A DNA stretch of 64,000 nucleotides from Planctomycetota bacterium (GTDB lineage: Bacteria; Planctomycetota; B15-G4), in assembly GCA_029259745.1 (NCBI GenBank), contig JAJDEO010000004.1, forward strand, positions 62,001 to 126,000. Direction: 5' to 3'. Positions 1 through 9,102 of the stretch are shown here, piece by piece. The notes under the pieces were generated by a model. That model had not been told where the DNA came from and searched no databases. It saw only the letters and a program-made list of their open reading frames with translations. Both the position numbers and the translations under genes were made by a program. The stretch's first letter is position 1; the number at the start of each line of letters is the position of its first letter.

Positions 1-433
1 GATCACCGTAGACGACCGCGTCGCCATCGTCGAAGAGCGCGATCGAGTCGTAGAAGGACGCGGCGTGCCCCGTGTGCACCACCGTCCACGTCGCTCCGCC
101 GTCTTCGGTGCGCAGGATGCGAGCCGGCTCCGTGATCGAGATCACCCATGCGCGCTGGTCGTCGAGCGCCTCGATGTCACGCAGGTCGTTCGGCCCGTCT
201 CCCGGCGCTGCTGGAACCTCGAACGTGTCCCAGCTCAGCCCGCCGTCCGTGCTGCGCAACACGGTGCCGTTCGAGCCACTCGCCCAGACGACGCCGCGGC
301 CGACCGCGCAAACGCCGCGCAAGCTCGCGTCGCTGCCGGTCTCGAGCGGGATCCAGCGCGCCGACGTGAACTGCGCCGACGAGGCACAGCCGGCGAGGAA
401 GAGCGACGAAGCGAGTACGAAGAAGCGGATCAC
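1..433 (-). CDS. BNR-repeat lipoprotein, 3' end cut by window edge
   Basis: Reading leftwards from a GTG at 433, the protein starts with a short hydrophobic stretch and the lipobox LFLAGC, so it is probably a lipoprotein. Two Asp-box (BNR) motifs follow, S-T-D-G-G-L-S-W and T-E-D-G-G-A-T-W, as in sialidase-like and Ycf48-like beta-propellers. It runs off the window at position 1 (about 144 residues seen). The GTG start overlaps the stop of the upstream 60-aa gene by four bases (GTGA), so the two are translationally coupled. Substrate is unknown; a propeller of this type could be a binding scaffold rather than an enzyme. Confidence 0.75.
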   Translation of the reverse strand, partial: MIRFFVLASSLFLAGCASSAQFTSARWIPLETGSDASLRGVCAVGRGVVWASGSNGTVLRSTDGGLSWDTFEVPAAPGDGPNDLRDIEALDDQRAWVISITEPARILRTEDGGATWTVVHTGHAASFYDSIALFDDGDAVVYGD

Positions 434-612
434 GAGTTGTCCTCGGGCTGGACGCGGCAGTGGTCGTCCCAGGCAGCGGCGCGTTCCTGCCACTTCGCGA
501 GCGCGCGCTGGTGGTAGGTCCAGATGCATGGATCGCAGGCCGTCTCGCAGCACTGGTGAGGCAGTGGCGGTTCGGGCTCGGGGCCGGGCGGCTGTGGGTC
601 GGGCGATGTCAT
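430..612 (-). CDS. 60-aa oxidoreductase-like (PF09791-type) Cys protein
   Basis: A Pro-rich N-terminus (PDPQPPGPEPEPPLP) is followed by HQCCETACDPCIWTYHQ, which matches the pattern of the small oxidoreductase-like N-terminal domain (CC-x3-C-x2-C-x-W). In that family the cysteines probably bind metal or form disulfides; function is not established. The rest is a short charged helix. It is too short for most gene callers. The stop overlaps the GTG of the following BNR lipoprotein, which supports a real two-gene operon. The start ATG at 612 was chosen because the conserved part begins only 18 residues later. Confidence 0.65.
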   Translation of the reverse strand: MTSPDPQPPGPEPEPPLPHQCCETACDPCIWTYHQRALAKWQERAAAWDDHCRVQPEDNS

Positions 613-828
613 GGATGCGGTGCGGCGCGATCGAAGTGACGAGCTGTCCCACGGAGCATATCGGGTGCCGGGCTCGACGTGCACGCAGACGCGCCCCACA
701 GCGAGACACGGAGGTGCGCGACGGGCGGCGTGAAACGAAGGCCCGCGCCTGTCCTGAGCACCTCGACTTCGAGTCGTCGCGCGTGAAAGAATCGGGCCGC
801 AACCGAACCGAACTGCAGAAAGAACCTC

Positions 829-2004
829 GTGACTGCCTCTCGCGCTCATCGACTCTTCGCCGTGTCCGTCGTCTTCACGATGCTCACGGCATGTGCCACG
901 ACGCCGAGCCCGGCCGACCGCCTCGCCGAGGTGGCCGAGTTGGTCGACACGTACGCCCTGAACCCGCAGATGACGCTGCGCTTCGACGGTCCGCCGCCGC
1001 AGACGCACGCCGAGGCCACGGCGCAGATCCGCGCAGCCCTCGCGGCGCTGGACGTCTCGCACACATCGTACTGGACGCCGCTCGACCCCGAATACCACGA
1101 CATCACCGGCATCTTCGGCCTCGACGAGGGGCGCGCCGTCGCGACGACGACCACCCAGGGCATGCTCGGTCAGGCCGAGGGCGACGGCTGGCGCGTGCGC
1201 AACGTGCTCGACGGCTCGCCCGCGGCGCACGCCGGCATGCAGCGCGGCGACCTGATCGTCGCGGTCGACGGGCAGCGTCTCGAGCCCGTGGCCTCGTTCC
1301 GCGGGGACGCAGGACGAACGGTGACGCTGACGTTCGAGCGCGCTGGCCAAGCCATGGAAACCTCCTGGCCCATCGCGCCGCGTACGCACGCAGACACCTG
1401 GCTCGCCGCGACGCGCGCGAGTGCGCGGGTGATCGACGTCGACAACGCGCGCATCGGCTACGTGCACTTCTGGTCGTTCACGGGCACGGCCTACGTCGAC
1501 CTCCTCGTCGAGCTCCTCAGGTCGGGTGAGCTCGCGCAGGCCGACGCGCTCATCGTCGACCTCCGCGATGGCTGGGGCGGGGCGCCCATCGAAGCGACGG
1601 TGCTGTTCGGCGGACGGCTGCCCGACGTCGACTTCATCCAGCGCAACGGCTCCCCGCTCGTGATGCTCACGCCGCTGCGGGACCCCATCTGGACGCGGCC
1701 GGTTGCTCTGCTCACCGACGAACGCACGCGTAGCGGCAAGGAGCTGCTCGCCCACGCGTTCGTCACACAAGGCCTCGGGCCCGTCGTCGGCGAGCGAACC
1801 GCCGGCGCCGTCGTCGGTGGATCGCCCTTCGTCCTCGCTGACGACGCGCTGCTGTTTCTCGCCGTCCTCGACGCAAGGATCGACGGCGTGCGTCTCGAGG
1901 GAGTGGGCGTCGCACCGACCGTTCCTGTCACTCGGAACAGCGGCCCCGACGACCCTGCCCTCGCGAAAGCCCTCACCACTCTCGCGAACATCGTCCATCC
2001 CTGA
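829..2004 (+). CDS. S41-family protease/PDZ lipoprotein
   Basis: 391 aa from GTG 829, preceded by AGAAAGA. The N-terminus is a signal peptide with lipobox MLTAC, so the protein is probably anchored to a membrane facing the periplasm. Around residues 125-150 is a PDZ-like segment (VLDGSPAAHAGMQRGDLIVAVDG). The C-terminal half has the S41 core: IGYVHFWSF, LIVDLRDGWGG, the nucleophile region DERTRSGKELLAHA and VVGERTAGAVVGG. The last motif has the tricorn/IRBP-type form, not the GKG of CtpA, so it may be a peptidase of the IRBP-like branch. It is alone in its orientation; no substrate can be inferred. Confidence 0.85.
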   Translation: MTASRAHRLFAVSVVFTMLTACATTPSPADRLAEVAELVDTYALNPQMTLRFDGPPPQTHAEATAQIRAALAALDVSHTSYWTPLDPEYHDITGIFGLDEGRAVATTTTQGMLGQAEGDGWRVRNVLDGSPAAHAGMQRGDLIVAVDGQRLEPVASFRGDAGRTVTLTFERAGQAMETSWPIAPRTHADTWLAATRASARVIDVDNARIGYVHFWSFTGTAYVDLLVELLRSGELAQADALIVDLRDGWGGAPIEATVLFGGRLPDVDFIQRNGSPLVMLTPLRDPIWTRPVALLTDERTRSGKELLAHAFVTQGLGPVVGERTAGAVVGGSPFVLADDALLFLAVLDARIDGVRLEGVGVAPTVPVTRNSGPDDPALAKALTTLANIVHP

Positions 2005-2073
2005 CGCAGCGAGCTGCCCACGACTCCGCGGACCGACGCTACACTCGGGCGCCCAAACACCTCGGAGATCGAC

Positions 2074-3690
2074 ATGCTCGCCCGTGCCCTCGTCGCCCTT
2101 CTCGCGTCTGCCCTCCTCGGCAGCGCCCCGACTGCCTCATCTCAAGATTGGGGAAACTACGGAGGCGGCCCGGCGCGCAATGGCCGCAGCGCACTGATCG
2201 GCCCCACGGCCGCCACGCTCGCCTGGGAGAACGACGACGACTTCTCGCTCATCTCGTGGATGCCCTTCATCGAGGGCGAACGCGTCTTCACGATCCGCGA
2301 GGCGGGCTTCCCGCAGAGTGGCGGCGCGGCGAACGATGCACTCATCGCCTACGACATCGACGACGGCTCGGAGCTGTGGCGCACGACGCTTTCGTTCGGC
2401 GGCAACACAAGCACGGAGTGGATCGCGTGGTGCGGCGGCGTGAACGGCGGACGCGTCTACGCCTCGCGCAGCAGCAACCTCCAACCTCAGCCGTTGAAGG
2501 CCTTCGACGCATCGAACGGCGCGCTGCTCTGGACGTCGACGCTGGCCACGGAGGCCTGGGCCCACGACGGGCTCGTCTTCGCGTCCGACGGTGACGTCAT
2601 CATCGCCGACCGGCTCGTCATCGCGCGGCTCGATGCGACGAACGGGCAAGTCGTCTGGCAGACGCCGCGCTCGTGCCCGGTGAGTGGCGCGTGCGGCGCA
2701 GCGGCAACCGACACAGCCGTCTTCATCGACGAGCCTGGGCCGGGCGGGAACGTGATCACGAAGCTCGACATCGCAACGGGCGCGGTGCTCTACAGCAGCT
2801 CGTTGATGATCGGCTTCACGGACCAGAACACGCCGTTCCTGTCGCCCGACGGCGGCACCGTCTACATGTCGCGCACGCAGAACAACCCGCTCACCGACTT
2901 CCTCTACGCCTTCGAGGACACGGGGAGCGCGCTCGTCGAGAAGTGGAACCGTGAGGTCCGCTGGACGACGCAACACGAGCATGGCCTCGGCGTCGACGGT
3001 TCGATCTACACGTTCCTGCCCAACGACGAGTTCGTGCGACTCGACCCCGCCGACGGCGGTGTGATCGACACGGCCGGCGTGCTCGCGCCGCTTGGTTCGC
3101 CGAAGACGGCCGTCGACGCGACGGGCAATGTCTACATCTCGAACGGCTGGGCGAGTTCACCGGCGAGCGACGGGCGTCTGTGGGGTTTCTCCTCCGACCT
3201 CTCGACAACACTCTTCACGCTCTTGCTCGATCGTCAGAACTCCGGCGGGCCGGCGCTCGGCACGCGCGGCACGCTCGTCGTCGCCGACCGCCAGGGTGTC
3301 TACGCCTACCGCAACCCGACCTGGACCGACCTCGGCCTCGCGAAGGCCGGAACGGGCAACGTCGTACCCGTCGTCTCGGGCACGGGCTCACTCGCTGCGA
3401 ACACGTCGGGCACGCTCGACCTCATCGATGCGCTCCCGAGCACCACGTCCACGCTCGTCGTCGGCTTCGCAGACCTCTCGGCGCCCTTCAAGGGCGGCAC
3501 GCTCGTCCCCACGCCCGACATCTTCATCGGTCCGCTCGTCTCGAGCGGCACCGGCAACATCACGCTTCCGTTCGTGTTCCCCGCAGGCGTCCCGTCCGAC
3601 TTCGACTTCTACGTCCAGCACTGGATCAGCGACCCCGGAGCCACGTTCGGCCTCTCGTCCTCGAACGGACTCCAGGGCACGACGCCGTGA
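2074..3690 (+). CDS. Secreted PQQ-like beta-propeller protein with FKGGTLVP C-terminal module
   Basis: 538 aa with a signal peptide (LVALLASALLGSAPTASS). The body carries PQQ/YWTD-like blade motifs: ALIAYDIDDGSELWRTTL, KAFDASNGALLWTSTL and ARLDATNGQVVWQTP. No residues of a quinoprotein active site are evident, so a structural or binding role is more likely than dehydrogenase activity. Roughly the last 85 residues (from about 3450) form a module, with PFKGGTLVPTPD near its start, that recurs in other secreted proteins of this window. The start is supported by GGAG at 2064. The gene stands alone between the S41 protease and a terminator hairpin. Confidence 0.8.
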   Translation: MLARALVALLASALLGSAPTASSQDWGNYGGGPARNGRSALIGPTAATLAWENDDDFSLISWMPFIEGERVFTIREAGFPQSGGAANDALIAYDIDDGSELWRTTLSFGGNTSTEWIAWCGGVNGGRVYASRSSNLQPQPLKAFDASNGALLWTSTLATEAWAHDGLVFASDGDVIIADRLVIARLDATNGQVVWQTPRSCPVSGACGAAATDTAVFIDEPGPGGNVITKLDIATGAVLYSSSLMIGFTDQNTPFLSPDGGTVYMSRTQNNPLTDFLYAFEDTGSALVEKWNREVRWTTQHEHGLGVDGSIYTFLPNDEFVRLDPADGGVIDTAGVLAPLGSPKTAVDATGNVYISNGWASSPASDGRLWGFSSDLSTTLFTLLLDRQNSGGPALGTRGTLVVADRQGVYAYRNPTWTDLGLAKAGTGNVVPVVSGTGSLAANTSGTLDLIDALPSTTSTLVVGFADLSAPFKGGTLVPTPDIFIGPLVSSGTGNITLPFVFPAGVPSDFDFYVQHWISDPGATFGLSSSNGLQGTTP

Positions 3691-3763
3691 TCAGCGGCTG
3701 ACGCGCGTCACTTCAGAACCTCGTCGAGCGGCGGGAAGTTCGCGCGGGCGACCTGAACGACAA

Positions 3764-3798
3764 CCGCCGCCGGCTCCGTTGCGGGAGCCGACGGCGGT
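3764..3798. terminator. Bidirectional terminator hairpin
   Basis: Inverted repeat with inner stem GGCTCC/GGAGCC and outer CCGCC/GGCGG arms, between the convergent ends of the propeller gene (stop 3690) and mscL (stop 3844). Confidence 0.6.
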
Positions 3799-3843
3799 CG
3801 GGTCAGCCAGTGAGGTCAGTCCGTTGCTGACCAAAGCCCGTGG

Positions 3844-4269
3844 TCAGGGCGTCGCCTTCTTCAGCTCGTCGCGGATCTCGGCGAGCAGCTCGACCTCGGT
3901 CGGGCCCTTGGGCGCGGCCGGCTTCTCCTCTTCCTTCTTCTTCAGCGAGTTGATGCCCTTCACGAGCATGAACACGGCGAAGGCGACGATGAGGAAGTCG
4001 AGCGTGTGCTGCAGGAACGCGCCATACTTGAGCGTGGGCGCTGCGGCCTCCTGCGCGGCTTCGAGCGTGGCGTAGTCGACGCCGTCGAGCGCGATGAACT
4101 TCTCGGAGAAGTCGACGCCGCCGCTGATGAGTCCGATCGGCGGCATGATCACGTCGTTCACCAGCGACGACACGATCTTCCCGAACGCGGCGCCGATGAT
4201 GATGCCGACCGCCATGTCCATGGCGTTGCCTTTGACGGCGAAGTCTTTGAACTCCTGGATCATTCCCAT
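3844..4269 (-). CDS. mscL: Large-conductance mechanosensitive channel MscL
   Basis: 141 aa, the normal size. The start [20 protein letters not shown] and the pore helix [24 protein letters not shown] are characteristic of MscL, including the Gly/Ala-rich gate. The second membrane segment is [19 protein letters not shown], followed by the Lys-rich cytoplasmic hinge KKKEEEKP and the C-terminal helix [12 protein letters not shown]. It forms a homopentamer in the inner membrane that releases solutes on hypo-osmotic shock. It is monocistronic, with a terminator hairpin about 50 bp downstream. Confidence 0.97.
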   Translation of the reverse strand: MGMIQEFKDFAVKGNAMDMAVGIIIGAAFGKIVSSLVNDVIMPPIGLISGGVDFSEKFIALDGVDYATLEAAQEAAAPTLKYGAFLQHTLDFLIVAFAVFMLVKGINSLKKKEEEKPAAPKGPTEVELLAEIRDELKKATP

Positions 4270-4426
4270 ACTGACGTTCCTGTAAATGCGTACGAATGTG
4301 AATGCCGGTCGCTGACATACAGCGCCCTCGGCTGTCCCTTGATCCTGCTCTCCACTTATCCGACCGCGTTTGTAGCAAGCTACCCGACGTGAAGTCAGGT
4401 CTCAGATCCGTGTGGTGTGACGCCTG

Positions 4427-5212
4427 TCAATCGTGCGTCCAATACCAGGTCATCGATCCGCGCACGGGCTCGCCGGGTTTGGCACATCGAGCATCGGGCA
4501 TGTTGGGCTCATTCGGCGGGCCAGACTGGGGTTCGACGCACAGCGAGTCGTCCGGGCGGTTGAAGATGACCCAGTGATCGAGTGTTGATGTGAGATCGAG
4601 CGTGAGTGCGCCGGGCCAGCGAATCGTGGGAGTTTCAAAGAAGCCGGTGAAGCAATGGTCCCAAGGACCGGCGGGCGGTGGGACGAGCAGGCCCGTCGGA
4701 ATCATCTCGTCGTTGGTGACGTAGGTGGACGAGGCTTCGAAGTCGAGCTCGGCACTCTCGCCACGCGCGAGCCGCCGCCGAAACCACGGATGCCAGCCCA
4801 CCATCGCGGGGAAGGCCCGACTGTCGGCGTGGACCTCGAGCGTGATCGTGAGCGCACGCTCGACGATCTCGAAGCGTTGGATGACGTGACCGCCGAAGGG
4901 CCAAGGCTCACCGAGATCAGTGCGGATCGTCGTGTCGTCGACGCGTGTCCAGGGCTGGAGGTAGCCGCGCCCGTGGTTGGCGTGCGGCGGCGAGGTGACG
5001 GGCAGCTGATGGACCGTGCCCTCCCACGCGAGCTTCCCGTGCGCCAGCCGCCCGCACCACGGCACCATCGGGAACGACCCCCAGCGCGACGACTTCGTGC
5101 CATCCGTCACGAGCAGCTCGAGATCACCGACACGCATCGAGGCGAGCTTTCCGCCGTCGAGATCCACCGTCGCGACAGCTTCACCGGCCGTCAACTCGAA
5201 CGTCTGCGCCAT
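4427..5212 (-). CDS. Aldose 1-epimerase family protein
   Basis: 261 aa, from ATG 5212 with GAGGAG eight bases upstream. It interconverts or binds alpha and beta anomers of hexoses; the substrate cannot be told from sequence. Family features are the SSRWGSFPMVPWCGRLAHG segment with its Arg (about residues 37-55), HANHGRGYLQPW with the conserved His, VGWHPWFRRRL with the second His, and a C-terminal CVEPQSGPPNEPNMP with the likely catalytic Glu. It is shorter than galactose mutarotases (about 340 aa) and closer to the compact GalM-like or YeaD-like proteins. It stands alone. Confidence 0.85.
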   Translation of the reverse strand: MAQTFELTAGEAVATVDLDGGKLASMRVGDLELLVTDGTKSSRWGSFPMVPWCGRLAHGKLAWEGTVHQLPVTSPPHANHGRGYLQPWTRVDDTTIRTDLGEPWPFGGHVIQRFEIVERALTITLEVHADSRAFPAMVGWHPWFRRRLARGESAELDFEASSTYVTNDEMIPTGLLVPPPAGPWDHCFTGFFETPTIRWPGALTLDLTSTLDHWVIFNRPDDSLCVEPQSGPPNEPNMPDARCAKPGEPVRGSMTWYWTHD

Positions 5213-5366
5213 CGTCGTCACTCCTCGTGGGTAAGCGCGCCATCGTCGCGAGCGCCGCCACGATTGCAATCCCCGGGACACCCCACGCCGGACGAATCGC
5301 CTCTACGATGTTCGAGATGACGTCGGGGCAGGCGTCACGCGCACACACCTGCAAGGAGAAGAGTCG

Positions 5367-6893
5367 ATGGGAATGCGACTCGCAGTGCTGGCGATCGCTA
5401 TCGCGGCCGGCGTGGCACACGGACAGATCGTCTTCGAACCCCGCACCGACACGGAGATCGCCGAGTCGCCGAGTGGTGTACGCGCAGCAACCGGCGATGT
5501 CGACGGTGACGGCGACATCGACGTCGTGACGTCCGGCGAGGCGTCGATGCTGTTCGCCAACCAGGGCGACGGCACGTTCGCCGCCGGCGTCTCGTTGATG
5601 ATCGGCTCGGCCGACGACGTCGGCCTCGTCGACGTGACAGGCGACGGTGTGCTCGACATGGTGCGCGCCGAGAGCGACACGGTCTTCACGTATCGCGGCA
5701 AGGGTGACGGCACGTTCTTCGACGGCTTCGCGGCCACGCTCCCGACGGTGGGCGGCGTGCGCAAAGTCGAAGTCGCCGACCTGACGGGCGATGGTTGGCC
5801 CGACTACCTGCTCCTCAACGGCAGCCCAGGGTCGATTCAACTCGGCATCGGCGACGGCGGTGGCGGCATCGTCATCCCGCCGATCTACGTCCAGCAGAGC
5901 GAAAGCGGACTCATCCCGCGCGGCGTCAGCGTCGGTGACCTCGACGGCTCGGGCACGCTCGACCTCGTGGCGTGGCTCGAGTCGCCGACGTCGACGCTCG
6001 TGCGCGCCTACCTCGGCACCGGCGGCTTCGCGTTCCTCGTGTCCGACAACATCGGCATCGGCTCGGAGATCACCGACCTCCGCCTCGCCGACCTCGACGG
6101 CGACTCCCTCGACGACCTGCTCATCGTCGGCGCGTTCGGCTTCGCGACATTCATCAACAACGGCGATGGCACGTTCCAACCGTTCGACCAATGGTCAACC
6201 GAACGCATCACCGGCGAGTTGCTCCTCGCGGACTTCGACGCCGACGGCATCGTCGACGTGGGCTTCGGGCAGGCCGTCGTGCTCCTCGGCAACGTCGTCG
6301 GGACGCACCTCGCGATCCTGCGCGGCGCCGCCGACGGATCGTTCTCCGAGTCGTTCACGATGACGGGTTTCGACGCGCTGGCCGACCTCGACGCGCAGGA
6401 TTTCGACGGTGACGGTCGACCCGACGTCGGAGCCCTGCACACGGCGCCACTCGGCGCCACGTCCTACACCACGACGATCAACCACACGTACGCCGACAGC
6501 GCTCCGTGGCTCGACCTCGGCCAGGGCCTCGCGTCCGACGAGATCGACGGCATCCCCGACAAGCCGATCATGCTTGCCGACGGCACCGTGCTCATCGGTG
6601 ACCCCGTGTCGTTCACGTTCGCGCGCAACTCCGCGCCCCAAGCGGTCGCCTTCGGTGTCATCGGTCATGCGGCCGCGAACGTCCCTTTCAAGGGCGGCAC
6701 GCTCGTCCCGGCGCCCGACGTCGTCGTCGGGCCGCTTCCACCGATCGCGCCTCAAGGCGAACTCGTGATCCAGAGCATCATGCCGCCGGGGTGTCCGCCG
6801 GGCCTGCAGTTCTGGGTCCAGGCGTGGTTCGTGCCCGGCCCCACGCTGTCGACATTCAGCGCGACCAACGCCGTGCGCGTGACCATCCCATGA
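5367..6893 (+). CDS. Secreted FG-GAP/VCBS repeat protein with FKGGTLVP C-terminal module
   Basis: 508 aa with signal peptide (LAVLAIAIAAGVAHG). At least six FG-GAP blades with calcium-loop motifs follow, for example DVDGDGDIDVVT, DVTGDGVLDMVR, DLDGSGTLDLVA, DLDGDSLDDLLI, DFDADGIVDVGF and DFDGDGRPDVGA, consistent with an integrin-like seven-bladed propeller. The C-terminal 85 residues (from about 6630) carry the PFKGGTLVPAPD module shared with other secreted proteins here. An AGGAG-type site precedes the ATG. It probably acts outside the cytoplasm as an adhesion or binding protein. Confidence 0.85.
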   Translation: MGMRLAVLAIAIAAGVAHGQIVFEPRTDTEIAESPSGVRAATGDVDGDGDIDVVTSGEASMLFANQGDGTFAAGVSLMIGSADDVGLVDVTGDGVLDMVRAESDTVFTYRGKGDGTFFDGFAATLPTVGGVRKVEVADLTGDGWPDYLLLNGSPGSIQLGIGDGGGGIVIPPIYVQQSESGLIPRGVSVGDLDGSGTLDLVAWLESPTSTLVRAYLGTGGFAFLVSDNIGIGSEITDLRLADLDGDSLDDLLIVGAFGFATFINNGDGTFQPFDQWSTERITGELLLADFDADGIVDVGFGQAVVLLGNVVGTHLAILRGAADGSFSESFTMTGFDALADLDAQDFDGDGRPDVGALHTAPLGATSYTTTINHTYADSAPWLDLGQGLASDEIDGIPDKPIMLADGTVLIGDPVSFTFARNSAPQAVAFGVIGHAAANVPFKGGTLVPAPDVVVGPLPPIAPQGELVIQSIMPPGCPPGLQFWVQAWFVPGPTLSTFSATNAVRVTIP

Positions 6894-6976
6894 TGTGAAC
6901 GCAGCACCACCACGCGCACCCTTGACGGCACGCCCGCCATGGCGACCATGCGTCGTCGCCTTGGGAGACGTGCGCG

Positions 6977-7396
6977 ATGAACGACGACGACCTGCTCGCT
7001 GCCTTCGAGAGCTGCGACTTGCCGAAGAGCCACATCGACCACCGCGTCCACGTGCGCATCGCCTTCCTCTACCTGCGGCGGCTCGGTTACGACGACGCCG
7101 TCGACGCTCTGCGCACGGGCTTCAAGAAGACGCTCGCCGCGCTCGGCGTGCCCGACACGCCGACGAGCGGCTACAACGAGACGACGACGGTCGCCTTCGC
7201 GCGCATCATCCATGCCGTCATGCAGGTGCACGACACCTCGCCGCCGGCACCCACGTCCGACGACTTTTGCGACCGGCACCCCGAGGTGATGACTGCGCAA
7301 ATCTTGCGCCTCTACTACTCGCCCGCGCGCCGCGCCGACGTCGCCGCCAAGACGACCTTCGTCGAACCCGACCTCGCGCCGCTGCCGTCAGCCTGA
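6977..7396 (+). CDS. Conserved hypothetical protein, His-rich N-terminus
   Basis: 139 aa with GGGAG upstream of the ATG. I recognise the general pattern of a widespread small uncharacterised family but cannot name it. The conserved part is SHIDHRVHVRIAFLYLRRLGYDDA with three His residues, then a helical GFKKTLAALG segment and TSGYNETTTVAFARIIHAVM. The Asp/His pattern HIDHRVH could bind a metal. No signal peptide or membrane segment is seen, so it is probably cytoplasmic. It lies 84 bp after the FG-GAP gene, but nothing suggests a functional link. Confidence 0.6.
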   Translation: MNDDDLLAAFESCDLPKSHIDHRVHVRIAFLYLRRLGYDDAVDALRTGFKKTLAALGVPDTPTSGYNETTTVAFARIIHAVMQVHDTSPPAPTSDDFCDRHPEVMTAQILRLYYSPARRADVAAKTTFVEPDLAPLPSA

Positions 7397-7488
7397 TTCG
7401 AAGCGCGGCGCGTCGTCGGACTCGAGGGCCGCGCCCGCGGTCGACACGTGCCGCACGTTCGCGAAGCGCTGTGAGCAAGCGCCCGCGC

Positions 7489-9102
7489 TCAGCCGAAGTC
7501 GAACTCGCCGTCGGGCGTCAGTCGCTCGCCACGCCCGAGCACGTCGCGCACGTGGCGAAAGGTGCGCGCGTCCTCGTCGCGGTCGGTCTTCGAGCGCTTG
7601 CGCAAGCTGCCGTAGACGAGATTCATGCGGTGATTGTCGCCGAGCACGTCCTCGTGCCTCGCGAGGAAGGCCCAGTACATTCGCGTGATCGGGCAGGTCT
7701 TCTTCGGGTGGAACGCGCAGTCGCCGCAGTAGTTCCCCATCTTGTGGATGTAGGCCGCGCCCGACACGTAGGGTTTCGTGGACAGCAGGTCGCCGGCGGC
7801 GAAAGTGCCCATGCCGATCACGTTCGGCTCGACCACCCAGTCGTAGGCGTCGACGTAGGCGACCCAGAACCAATCGGTGAGTTCGCCGGGGTCGACGTCG
7901 AGCAGCGTGCCGAGGTTGCTCAAGACCATCAGGCGCGTGATGTGGTGCGAGTAGGCCTCACGCCAGACGTCATCGACGACCTCGTCGAGACACGCCAGGC
8001 CCGATGGCGCGCCGCCCCAGTAGGCGTCCGGTAGCGGCGTGTTCGCGTTGAGCAGATTGGCCGAGCGTTGCGGCCCGCGCGGCGTCGCGTCGAAGCCGCG
8101 GCGCAGCCCGTCGGTTTCGCGGTGGACGTGGCGCATGAACTCGCGCCAACCCCACACCTGACGCAGGAACCCCTCGCGGCTGTTGAGCGGCACGTCGAGC
8201 GCCTCGACGTCGGCCACGACGCGCGCAGGCAACAGACGGTGGATGTTCAGCAACGCACTGATGCGCGTGTGGAACAGGCCCGACGAACGCGTCGACATCG
8301 CGTCTTCGTAGGGCCCGAAGTGCTCCATGCAGTCGCGCAACGCCCAGCCCCAGAGGGCCTCGGCGTCGTCGTGCGTGGTCGGCAGGTGCTCGGCGACGAC
8401 CTCACCGGGGTGGTCGGCGAAGCGATCGTTCACGAGTTCGATCACCTCGCGCACGATGTCGTCGGGCTCGAAGGTGGGCGGCTCGGGCGCGGACGGGTCG
8501 CCGTCCCACGGCTCGCGATTCTCGGCGTCGAACGAGAACTTGCCGCCAACCGGCTTGCCGTCGTCGTCCATCAGCACGCCGTGCTGCTTGCGAACGGCGC
8601 GGTAGAAGGCGTCCATGCGGAACGGCGGGCCCGACTTCTGGCTCCTGCGGAAGGTCTCGGGGTCGGTCAGCCAGCCCTGGTGTGGGACGACCTCGAGCGC
8701 ACCGTCGTCGACGAGCGGCGCGAGCTCGTCGCGCAGCTCCTTCTCGGCCGGGTCCATGACCGTGATCGTGCCGACGTCCTCGGCGACGTCACGGAGCGCG
8801 GCGGCAAAACCGTCCTCGTGCACGACGTGTCGCACGGCCACACCGCGCGCGGCCTGCTCGAGCGCGAAGTGGCGTTCGTTGGCGAGGACGAAGGCGAGCT
8901 TGTGCTTGTGGTACGGGCGCCGCGCGGCCTTGGCCGGCGACTCGACGATCACGATCCCGACGTCCTCGGGATCCTCGTCGGCGAGCGGGCCGATGCCGTC
9001 GTGCAACTGGTCGTACGGCACGTAGATCCAACGCTTCGCCGAGCGCTGTGCGTCGTGCGCCGCGAGCGCCTGCGTGAACGCGCTCTTCCCGCGCCGCGCC
9101 AT
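7489..9102 (-). CDS. Deoxyribodipyrimidine photolyase-related protein (FeS-BCP type)
   Basis: 537 aa of the DPRP/PhrB family, which repairs (6-4) photoproducts with FAD, a lumazine antenna and a [4Fe-4S] cluster. Visible marks are the N-terminal WIYVPYDQL, FHTRISALLNIHRLLP, QVWGWREFMR, and four Cys placed as in the cluster-binding proteins: one in WALRDCMEHFGPYEDAM and three in NYCGDCAFHPKKTCPITRMYW. The spacing between the last two Cys is shorter than in PhrB. The start at 9102 makes a TGATG junction with the upstream SDR gene, so the two are cotranslated. A DUF2256-containing gene is divergent just upstream, a known companion of this photolyase family. Confidence 0.9.
   Translation of the reverse strand: MARRGKSAFTQALAAHDAQRSAKRWIYVPYDQLHDGIGPLADEDPEDVGIVIVESPAKAARRPYHKHKLAFVLANERHFALEQAARGVAVRHVVHEDGFAAALRDVAEDVGTITVMDPAEKELRDELAPLVDDGALEVVPHQGWLTDPETFRRSQKSGPPFRMDAFYRAVRKQHGVLMDDDGKPVGGKFSFDAENREPWDGDPSAPEPPTFEPDDIVREVIELVNDRFADHPGEVVAEHLPTTHDDAEALWGWALRDCMEHFGPYEDAMSTRSSGLFHTRISALLNIHRLLPARVVADVEALDVPLNSREGFLRQVWGWREFMRHVHRETDGLRRGFDATPRGPQRSANLLNANTPLPDAYWGGAPSGLACLDEVVDDVWREAYSHHITRLMVLSNLGTLLDVDPGELTDWFWVAYVDAYDWVVEPNVIGMGTFAAGDLLSTKPYVSGAAYIHKMGNYCGDCAFHPKKTCPITRMYWAFLARHEDVLGDNHRMNLVYGSLRKRSKTDRDEDARTFRHVRDVLGRGERLTPDGEFDFG

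Noticed and set aside
430..1998. A long open frame (over 500 codons) antisense to the S41 protease.
   Set aside because: High GC keeps this frame open. Only its last 60 codons resemble a protein; the rest is Arg/Val/Gly-rich without motifs and overlaps a clear gene.
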